Assembly: GCA_020809705.1 (NCBI GenBank)
Contig: CP085828.1
Span: 372,001-436,000 of the forward strand
DNA from: Calonectria ilicicola
Taxonomy: Eukaryota; Ascomycota; Sordariomycetes; Hypocreales; Nectriaceae
Length of the DNA stretch: 64,000 nt
Reading direction: 5' to 3'
The notes under the pieces are model-generated. The model saw nothing but the letters and a program-made list of their open reading frames with translations, had not been told where the DNA came from and searched no databases. The translations under genes and the position numbers were made by a program. This document shows positions 56,085 through 64,000 of the stretch, one piece after another (position 1 is the first letter of the stretch; the number at the start of each line of letters is the position of its first letter).

Positions 56085-58440
56085 ATGGCGCCCTCATTCG
56101 ACCACCTCCGCGAGGCCGACCTCGACGACGACGAGTTCAACGAGGATGATATTGATATTTCCGATCTGCGAGAGCGCTTCGAGGTTCAGTTGGAGCAGGG
56201 ATATGACAGCTTCGTTGTTATCGATGGCCTGCCCGAGGTTACGGAGGAGCAGAAGCCTAAGCTAGTCAAGTTCTTGCTCAAGAAGCTCAACACTGTCGGA
56301 AAGACCAAGGAGGAGTTGATTCACATGCCCATGGGTGACAACGGAAAGTCTCTCCGGTAAGATGCATCCGAGTAGTACATGTTTGGTCGCAACTGGGTAG
56401 CTGACATGCGCACTTTCAGTTTCGCCTTTGTCGAATATTCCTCACCCGCCGAGGCCGCTGCCGCCACTCGCCAGCTGGACCAGGTCCCCCTCGACAAGAA
56501 GCACATCCTCCGCGTGAACAAGTTCACCGATATCGAGCGATATGGAAGAGAAGGCCGAGTCGATGAAAAGTACCAACCCCCTCACATTGACGAGTTCGTC
56601 GAGAAGGAGCACTTGCGATGGTGGCTCAAGGACCCATCCGGCCGTGGCCGGGACCAGTTTGTCATGTTCCGCGGAGAAAATGTTGGCGTTTACTGGAACA
56701 ACGAAAAGGACCAGCCCGAGAACATCATTGACCGTCAACACTGGACCGAGACGTTTGTTCAGTGGTCTCCCCTCGGTACCTACCTGACCTCTGTCCATGC
56801 CCAGGGTGTCCAGCTCTGGGGTGGTTCTTCCTGGTCGCGACAGGCTCGATTCGCCCACCCCTTTGTCAACCTCGTCGCTTTCTCTCCCCACGAGAAGTAC
56901 CTCGTCACCTGGTCTAACAGACCAATTTCGATCCCCGATGAGGGCCACCCCGCTCTCTCGATTGATGATGATGGCAAGAACTATGTCATCTGGGACATCG
57001 CCACCTGCACCCCTCTCCGATCCTTCTCCAACCTTGACCTTCCCAAGCCCGAGGAGGGCAAGCCCCCACCAAAGCTGCAGTGGCCCGCCTTCAAGTGGTC
57101 TGCCGATGACAAGTATGTTGCTCGTCTGACCCAGGGTAACTCCATCTCCGTCTATGAGCTCCCCCGCATGAACCTCCTTGATAAGACATCCATCAAGATT
57201 GAGGGTGTCATGGACTTTGACTGGGCGCCCTCCAACCCTCGCCGTGATGGTGTCAAGTCTTACGAGCAGCTCTTCTGCTACTGGACCCCTGAGATTGGCA
57301 GCAACCCCGCCAAGGTGGGATTGATGAGCATTCCCTCAAAACAGGTTGTGAGATCGCTCAACCTCTTCAGCGTTAGCGATGTGAAGCTGCACTGGCAATC
57401 CGATGCCTCCTACCTGTGCGTAAAGGTCGACCGTCACTCCAAGTCCAAGAAGTCCCAGGCCACTACCCTGGAGATCTTCCGTGTCCGTGAGAAGGGTGTC
57501 CCCGTTGAGGTTGTCGACACCATCAAGGACACAGTCATCAACTTTGCTTGGGAGCCCAAGGGTGATCGATTTGCCATCATCACCACCACCGAGCCCGTCG
57601 GCGTCACTGCCGTCCCCCCCAAGACTGCCGTGGCATTCTTCTGCCCCGAGAAGACCAAGGGACAGTTTGTTGGCAACTTCAAGCACCTAAGAACCCTCGA
57701 CAAGAAGAACAGCAATGCCATCTACTGGTCACCTAGAGGTCGCTTCGTGGTCATTGCCACCATCCACAACCAGCAGAGCTCTGATCTCGACTTCTTTGAC
57801 CTCGACTTTGAAGGCGAGAAGCCCGAGTCTGACAAGGACCTCACCGCAAACCTGCAGCTTATGAACACTGCTGACCACTACGGTGTGACGGATGTTGAGT
57901 GGGATCCTTCAGGTCGATTTGTCGCAACATGGGCTTCCAGCTGGAAGCACTCAGTAAGTTAGATTGGTGACTGGTTTATTTATGCCTCTATTAACATATT
58001 GCTAGATGGAAAACGGATACCACATTTACGATTTCAAGGGCGAGGCTCTGCGAGAGGAGCCCATGGAGAAGTTTAAGCAGTTCCAGTGGCGACCTCGACC
58101 AGTCACCATGCTCACCAAGGATGAGCAGAAGCAGATCCGTAAGAATCTGAGAGAGTACAGCCGCGTCTTTGAGCAGGAAGATGCCGACCGTGGTGCATCG
58201 GCCGATTTGGCTGTTGTGGAGGCTCGTCGAACCCTCCTCGAGGAGTGGTACTCATGGCGCGAGCAGATCGAGCGGGAGTCATTGGAGGAGCGCGACATTC
58301 TCGGTCTCCCTGCCGACCCCCACGCTGCTCTTTTGGAGGCATACACAAAGTCACTCCAGGGCTCTGGTTCAGAACAAGATCGGGTTATTGAGGAGATTGT
58401 GGAAGAGGTCTTGGAGGAGAGTGAGGAGATTCTTGCTTAG
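56085..58440 (+). CDS. PRT1: eukaryotic translation initiation factor 3 subunit B (eIF3b/Prt1), 746 aa
   Basis: This scaffold subunit of eIF3 helps recruit the 40S ribosome and mRNA. Exons are 56085-56356, 56420-57953 and 58006-58440, with introns of 63 and 52 nt, all in phase. The acidic N-terminus ([17 protein letters not shown]) leads into an RRM at about 40-125 (SFVVIDGLP for RNP2-like, FAFVEYSS for RNP1-like). A WD40-type beta-propeller follows (about 150-600, for example [19 protein letters not shown] and [14 protein letters not shown]). A charged helical C-terminus ([19 protein letters not shown]) corresponds to the eIF3i/eIF3g-binding end. Length and order are normal for fungal Prt1. 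Confidence 0.97.
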
Positions 58441-59522
58441 ACGGACGGCTTCTCTTTTCTTGCATTCGGCAAGGAGTGATTTGCTTGTACTGGTAGAAAA
58501 ATGGTCAGGGCGAGGGTTCACATAATGAAATTCTTCTACATATCACACAGGACAGGCATGGGTTCCGGATTGGTTGAAAAGCACTTGATATCTATCAAAG
58601 ATTCGTTCATTTGTTCTAGATTGGCTGAGGACGAGTGATGTTTATTTTGTCTGCATAGCCAATGGATTCAAGAACGCTGCATAGGATATCTGGACATGAG
58701 TTGATGAATAACATCTGTTGTAAAAAGCAAGGGTTTACTAGGTCTCCGATTACGGTAAAGCGGCGTGGTGGCGCCCATCACGGCTTTTTTTTTCTCGTTT
58801 TCTGATGTTTCAATCTCCACTGTTGGCAAGGGTGCTAGTTGTGCTTCTTTTTCCTAATTTCAATGCCATCCATCCATTGGCTCCATCCTCGGCTCTCCCT
58901 GGGTGCCGAATCACTGGTGTATTGGACTGCCGTCTTGTCTAGGATATTTGGAGCCGTCATTCATCCCCGGCAGCCTTGACATGTCATGAGACCAATTAGG
59001 ATACCGAACTGGATTGAGGAGTGGTAATGAGGGACTTGAAACCCACCCCCTGCATAATATACATTACATTGCATAGTTCACTTCGTATAGCCTTGGCAGG
59101 CTGTGCAAGATGGATGATTCTCACAATAGATCCACTTGCCATGTGAATCAACTAATTGGCGATCCCGGATAATGAAATGGATAAACTGCAGCATAATTAT
59201 GCTGATTTGGTTTCAGGGCGCTCATATCTTGTCTCCAGGCCAGCGCCCAGCGTAGGATTGGCTCTGCAGCCAATGCATATCAAAACAAGCCAAAGCTGCT
59301 GCCCGATTGGTGAATTTTGGTTCTCACCGGTAACATAATTGCTTTTTGCCTTTGTTCCTTTGAAAGCCGATTGCTGGATTAATGAATCGCCCAAAACAAG
59401 TGACGGGATTTGGCCCAAACAGACCCATTGTCCCTCACAAACTTGAAGCGTAGAATCGGATTTTCGCAACCCCAATACACGCCCCCCCCAAAAAGGGAAA
59501 AGAAAAAAAAAAGACGACAAAA
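58441..59522. other. 1.1-kb intergenic region
   Basis: This holds the 3' flank of eIF3b and the promoter of the next plus-strand gene. Sequence just before 59523 is A-rich with a C run (about 59485-59492). No gene or RNA is recognised. Confidence 0.6.
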
Positions 59523-61679
59523 ATGACTGCAGTGTGGTCCGCTGGGAAAACTGTCATATGGATGCATGATGAGCTTGCCGGAAAATATCACCGTCACGAA
59601 GAGGCCATCAGAATAGCATGGAAAGCGTTTGATGTGGCTCAGCGAGAAAGGTGTCTCATGGCCAAGGCGAATGGCGTTGTGCTAAAACACTCAAGGGACG
59701 AAACGCATGGCGACGCCTGGAAATTCTTCCCTGAATGGAACATTCGCGACCTTACTACAGGACCCGACTTCCTCTTGGAGCTGCTCTACATTCGTGCTAC
59801 CTACTCTCCCTACGATACTTTCAAGGCCGGACTTGGGTGCGAGCCGGGCGATCGCGATTTTATCCAAGAGGCCATAGACAAAAATGGCCTTTGCCACGAA
59901 GAACCATTCGCTGACAACCTCTACATACTGTTTCCTGACGACAACACCTACGGTCAAGAAGTAAAAGTCGGGGGTGTGCTGACCGAGGAACTCTCGGATA
60001 AGCTCGCAATGTGTAAGTCAGCTGGTGTGTGCGTCCATGCAAACAATGGCGTCTTTATCCTGAAGAGGCAGCTCTACGTATTGGAATATCTAACCGATAT
60101 CATTGACGAGATCTTGGAGGAGGCAGCCAAGTCTGGGAAACTCAAGAAGCAGTCTTCGAATTGCGAAGAGCAAATGTCGTATACCTTGTCCAAGCTTACT
60201 ATCCAAGGTTCAAGGACCAAGCCCACTCTTTTAGACATGGTGGATGCTGCTCAAAATCAAGCAAAGATCCGCGAAGATGGCTTGTTTCTGTTCGCTGCGC
60301 AGCCTGTGAGTGAGGTTTTCGCCCATGCCGTCGAAACCACTTTTAACAGCAGGCCAGAGACAGTTGCCGATGAAAAGGGGCGCAAGTTGCCCAACAGCGT
60401 AGACAAATACATAAGCGCTGCTATTTTCGAAACTGTGCGGAACGAGATCAGGGGTGCTGTCATCTGGTACTACATTGATAGGTTGCTGGATGCCTTGGGG
60501 AAGTCGGCCTCTGACAAGGTTTATCGAGTTCTTCTTCTTCAGGAGTTGGTTAATGTCTGCAATCTGGAATACAATCGCTCACAAGGCTTGGCCAAACGAC
60601 AGGTCCAGACAGGAACGGGTGCGAAGTGGTTTAAGCGAATCGCGAATGTGTACGACAAAGCTGGCAACCCACGCGTGACCATGAAGGGGAAGCCCGAGGA
60701 GTTGACTCGATCGGACCCGCAGCTGCACTATGTTTTGCGTCTCTGTCAGGCCGAGACTAATGCTGCCAAGGCCGTGAATTGGATGACCAAGCTGAACGAA
60801 CTTCACCGAGCCTATCCGATGGAGCGCGAGAAGGTGACAGAGAGCGAAGCAGAGTCCATTTCAGATTTGGCTGATATTGTTTTGTTCATCCGCGATCTAT
60901 CTCAAGCTATCGCGTTGCCTCCTGTCTCCCACAAAAAGGGCCAGCTCTTCATATCCAGATTGCAGGAACTTGATGCTGAGTTGAACGGAATTAAGAAAGG
61001 GGTCAACTTGCGCAGTCATGCATTGCCAATTGACCTCCTGTGGGCGCCAGGAATAGCGTTTGAAACCTTGGACTCTCTAGATGACTACGTCGCGGATAAG
61101 GCTGGAATGGAAATGTGGTATTTGTATCACGACCTAGTTGACGATAGCTATTCCGATATGCAGACTCAACACCGAGAGGTCAAGGCGAGACTGGAGGTGA
61201 GGGACAAAACGAGATGTGTTCCTCTCATATCGAGTCCGCAATTACCGGACAAGCGGGTCGAGGACCGAAGACAAAAAGCAAAGACTCGGCCAATGCATTC
61301 GTCCAAATACCAAATCGCACCACACACGGAGAAGCATCCCTTAGAAGAGCAGGCGCCGGAGCCGGTCCCCACACAGAAGTTTGAAGTGGATTCGGCAACG
61401 GCAAGCGTCTTCTCGACGCTATTTGACAAGTCGCAATCGAGGGGCTCGGTGGCCTGGACCGCGTTCGAGGGAGCCATGGCCTGCTTGGGCTTCGCGGTTG
61501 TGCCCAAGTTTGGCTCCGTTTACACATTTTACCCACCGGAGAGCATGGGGTCGAAGAGGTCCCTTACGGTGCACCGTCCGCACCAATCTCGAATCGAAGG
61601 GTATTTGGTACCCATCTTTGCGCGTCGGATGAGGCGAGTATATGGGCGGGGTGACAAGACGTTTGTGAGTACGCTATAG
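59523..61679 (+). CDS. fungal-specific protein with HicA-like C-terminal region, 718 aa
   Basis: A single intronless frame starts at an ATG in good context (ACAAAAATGAC). I do not recognise a named family with certainty. Residues 1 to about 600 are mixed helical with no membrane segment. A basic linker (about 575-625, KRVEDRRQKAKTR) follows. The last 93 residues contain WTAFEGAMACLGFAVVPKFGS, then VYTFYPPESM, then HRPHQSRIEGYLVPIFARRM. The order aromatic-helix, G-x-GS, beta hairpin, H-x-PH, helix resembles the HicA/YcfA double-stranded-RNA-binding-like fold. A similar C-terminus occurs, from memory, in fungal proteins annotated as ipa-like. The role, and whether it binds RNA, is inference. 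Confidence 0.8.
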   Translation: MTAVWSAGKTVIWMHDELAGKYHRHEEAIRIAWKAFDVAQRERCLMAKANGVVLKHSRDETHGDAWKFFPEWNIRDLTTGPDFLLELLYIRATYSPYDTFKAGLGCEPGDRDFIQEAIDKNGLCHEEPFADNLYILFPDDNTYGQEVKVGGVLTEELSDKLAMCKSAGVCVHANNGVFILKRQLYVLEYLTDIIDEILEEAAKSGKLKKQSSNCEEQMSYTLSKLTIQGSRTKPTLLDMVDAAQNQAKIREDGLFLFAAQPVSEVFAHAVETTFNSRPETVADEKGRKLPNSVDKYISAAIFETVRNEIRGAVIWYYIDRLLDALGKSASDKVYRVLLLQELVNVCNLEYNRSQGLAKRQVQTGTGAKWFKRIANVYDKAGNPRVTMKGKPEELTRSDPQLHYVLRLCQAETNAAKAVNWMTKLNELHRAYPMEREKVTESEAESISDLADIVLFIRDLSQAIALPPVSHKKGQLFISRLQELDAELNGIKKGVNLRSHALPIDLLWAPGIAFETLDSLDDYVADKAGMEMWYLYHDLVDDSYSDMQTQHREVKARLEVRDKTRCVPLISSPQLPDKRVEDRRQKAKTRPMHSSKYQIAPHTEKHPLEEQAPEPVPTQKFEVDSATASVFSTLFDKSQSRGSVAWTAFEGAMACLGFAVVPKFGSVYTFYPPESMGSKRSLTVHRPHQSRIEGYLVPIFARRMRRVYGRGDKTFVSTL

Positions 61680-63051
61680 GAAGCGTGTCTGGGAAGCCCG
61701 AGAGAGGCCGCGGCAGTCGAACATTGAATGGGCTGAATAATGGATGAATCTTAATTGTTGGCAAATGATGTTGAGGATGTTTAATTTTTCTTGGTTGGGT
61801 AATTTTCCTCTTCTTCTTCTTCTGTTACTGCTCATTTTTAGTATACTTCCCCGTCCTTCTATTCAGTCCTTGGGTTGTAAGCTTGCACAGTTCGTTTTTC
61901 GAATGCGCTACGAAAACGACTGGTGAAACATATAGGCTATTTACTTATTGCATGTTGATTTGTCGAGTTAATACGATCGCCCGGCGTTCCTGGGTAGAGA
62001 GAGTTTGGGACAATTCCGGGGCGAGAATAGCATTGCAGCAGCCAATAGCATATCGTGTTTCTCTCACGCTCGTTTTATTATGTTTTGTGTCACAGTCCGG
62101 GGTTAGAACAAACCTTCGCTCGGGATATCCACACTTATAAGCAACCTTGCAGTTTGAAGGATCAAATGCGGGCCCCGAGAATTCCTCCGCACAGGGCATT
62201 CGAGAAGGTCTCCTGCCAAGACGTCAACATGTCCGCGCCGTGATGTGACGGCTTGACGGAACCTAAAAGTCTTGCCGTCTGATTCCCGGCGTGTGCATGT
62301 AGGTAATCGTCCAACGTCCGATTATGACCTGTCCTGCTGCCTCCGTCTGCCGAAACTGAAGATGTCTCCGACCCTTGAAGATGCAGCTCAACAGTTTTGG
62401 CAAGCATCTCGATCCAAATATCGACCTAGGCCACGTCATTCAGCGGGCGCATGGCTACACAGCAACGAGGGGCTATTGATCAGGAAGCTATGCCGATGCC
62501 GCGGGGTTGTTCGGTCCATCTTCAGTCCAATATATTGAAACGCCCTTCAACTCGATGACTTTAGAGTTCGAGAGCATGGGTGAATAGCCGGCTAACGTGG
62601 TAAACTCGCAAGGATGCGCCGAGGCACGGCACTCAACTCCGCAATCGCCTTCCACATTTGGGCTGCAAATGAAATTAACATGACTGTCTGGGTCTATCCG
62701 CAATGCTTCAACTCCCAGCTCGACGAATAGTGCCGCCCAATTCAGATCCGTCACCGAAACCATCGCGGCCTGGCTTTGTAATGCCTCTCTGCTGGCCAGG
62801 CTCAGCACCATCTCCGTCTTACGTCCCATATACACCACACTACATCCTTGCGCTCCAGCCCAACCTTGAACTGTGCCGTAGCTGAACGGACCCCATTTCG
62901 TCCTGTCCGCCCATGAAACACGATGAACACGAACACCTAGGGAAATTTGCCTGCGCGTGGGGCTGATTTTTATATAAGGCGATGCGATCGCCCCGGGTGT
63001 TTCCAAGGAGCTGCTGGACCAAGCTCGATTGCCGTTGAAGCCGAGTCCACA
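61680..63051. other. 1.4-kb intergenic region upstream of the tannase gene
   Basis: This contains the 3' flank of the 718-aa gene (T-rich, about 61790-61850) and the promoter of the secreted esterase. A frame antisense to the tannase extends into it but has no merit. No RNA gene is recognised. Confidence 0.6.
62971..62977 (+). promoter_or_regulatory. TATA box of the tannase/feruloyl esterase gene
   Basis: TATATAA lies 81 bp upstream of the ATG at 63052, following a T run. Inducible secreted-enzyme genes in filamentous fungi often carry such a TATA element. Confidence 0.6.
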
Positions 63052-64000
63052 ATGAAGTCGTCCATTGTCAGTCTCCTCGCCGGGTCGGCCGCGTTGGTGC
63101 AGGCCGCCTCCAACTGCAGCAGCATCAAGCTGCCCACCTTTGACGACTTCACCATCTTGACCACCCAGGGAGTTGAGCTCATCAACGCCACCGTGTACGC
63201 CGGGACCTCGCCAGTCAGCTTCTGCAACTTCAGCCTCACCTTGACTCACCCCAACGCTGATGATGACGTCTATGTTGAGCTCTGGCTCCCGCTCTCTACC
63301 TGGAACGGCCGATACATGGCCACTGGCGGAGGTGCCTACCAGGCAGGATACGAAGAGTACCTCATTGAGCCGATCCTGTCGGGCTATGCTACAGCCTACA
63401 CCGACGCAGGTCTCACCCTAGGAAACACGATTGATCCTCAATCGGGAGCATGGGGTCTCAAGTCGGACGGCACCATCAACACTGAGCTGGTCAAGAACTT
63501 TGCTTATCGCTCCATCCATGACATGACTGTCATCGCCAAGGAGGTGATTAGCTCCTTCTACGGCTCTAGCGTCAACTACTCTTACTACAGCGGATGTTCC
63601 ACTGGAGGACGACAGGGCTACTATGCGGCTCAGTACTACCCTGATGATTTCGATGGAGTCCTCGCCAACTCCCCTGCTCTTTTCACCCCCAAGCTATCGC
63701 CATCCCTGGCCTGGCCTGTGGCCGTCCAGAACGACATCGAGGCCCTGCCCGAGTGCATTTACGATGCCTACCACACCGCCATGATCAAGGCTTGCGATTG
63801 CCTTGACGGTGCTACTGATGGCTTGATTTCACGTCCCGACAAGTGCAACTACGACACCACTGAGCTCGTCGGCACCAAGCTGACATGCACTGAGGGTAAC
63901 ATTACCATCACCTCGACCCACGCCGAGGTCGTTGATAGCATCATGAAGGGTCCTCGCAACAGCACTGGAGCGTTTGAGTGGTACGGCATCGAACCCGGTG
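63052..64000 (+). CDS. secreted tannase/feruloyl esterase family protein (5' part, continues past the window)
   Basis: The frame is open for 316 codons to the right edge. Residues 1-19 are a clear signal peptide (MKSSIVSLLAGSAALVQAA). The core matches the tannase family: LWLPLSTWNGRYMATGGGAYQAGY, then YSGCSTGGRQGYYAAQYYPDDFDG. Ser183 in G-C-S-T-G-G is the expected nucleophile, and the adjacent Cys182 is the Cys that pairs with a second Cys next to the catalytic His in this family. The Asp and His would lie beyond the window. N-glycosylation sites (NAT, NFS, NYS) are frequent. It should hydrolyse gallate or ferulate esters of plant polymers extracellularly. Substrate cannot be fixed from sequence. 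Confidence 0.93.
   Translation, partial: MKSSIVSLLAGSAALVQAASNCSSIKLPTFDDFTILTTQGVELINATVYAGTSPVSFCNFSLTLTHPNADDDVYVELWLPLSTWNGRYMATGGGAYQAGYEEYLIEPILSGYATAYTDAGLTLGNTIDPQSGAWGLKSDGTINTELVKNFAYRSIHDMTVIAKEVISSFYGSSVNYSYYSGCSTGGRQGYYAAQYYPDDFDGVLANSPALFTPKLSPSLAWPVAVQNDIEALPECIYDAYHTAMIKACDCLDGATDGLISRPDKCNYDTTELVGTKLTCTEGNITITSTHAEVVDSIMKGPRNSTGAFEWYGIEPG

Noticed and set aside
62488..63249. 253-codon minus-strand frame at the tannase promoter
   Set aside because: It runs antisense through the signal peptide and start of a clear tannase-family gene and has no domain of its own.

Overview
The window looks like nuclear DNA of a filamentous ascomycete (Pezizomycotina, most likely a Sordariomycete close to Hypocreales). 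The evidence is short introns (about 46-104 nt) with GTAAGT/GTATGT donors, CTAAC-type branch points and CAG/TAG acceptors, a fungal-type delta-12 desaturase, a secreted tannase-family esterase, and ascomycete-like CCT2 and eIF3b proteins. All gene models, splice joins and phases were derived by eye from the sequence. They are phase-consistent but have no transcript support.

Layout. (1) 3-11564, minus: one intronless frame of 3,854 codons that runs off the left edge. It encodes a giant secreted, cysteine-rich and mucin-like repeat protein. (2) 11565-18271: 6.7 kb without a gene I can support. (3) 18272-26084, minus: a 2,564-residue protein of three exons whose N-terminus looks like a metallo-beta-lactamase (MBL) fold without its metal ligands. 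(4) 26085-29828: AT-rich accessory DNA with degenerate dispersed repeats and a small orphan gene (27798-28420). (5) 29829-33053, plus: a five-exon gene resembling the C-terminal half of fungal sacsin/NO VEIN-like giant proteins, with a disordered tail. (6) 35012-36546, minus: delta-12 oleate desaturase. (7) 36547-40266: 3.7 kb of low-complexity non-coding sequence. (8) 40267-53157, minus: an unknown nuclear protein, a domesticated mariner/IS630-type transposase, a TBC (Rab-GAP) protein, and a disordered protein with SUMO-interaction and PP1-docking motifs. (9) 53767-58440: a divergent housekeeping pair, CCT2 (minus) and eIF3b (plus), sharing a 493-bp promoter. (10) 59523-61679, plus: a fungal-specific protein with a possible HicA-like C-terminal fold. 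(11) 63052-64000, plus: the 5' part of a secreted tannase/feruloyl esterase, which runs off the right edge.

The right third is mostly conserved housekeeping genes (protein folding, translation initiation, membrane traffic, lipid unsaturation). The left half is accessory in character, with giant repeat proteins, an orphan gene, long gene-free stretches and AT-rich blocks. I see no biosynthetic cluster, CRISPR array, rRNA or convincing tRNA. The least explained content is the giant cysteine-module protein, the 2,564-residue MBL-like protein, the truncated sacsin-like gene and the transposase relic that has lost a catalytic residue.
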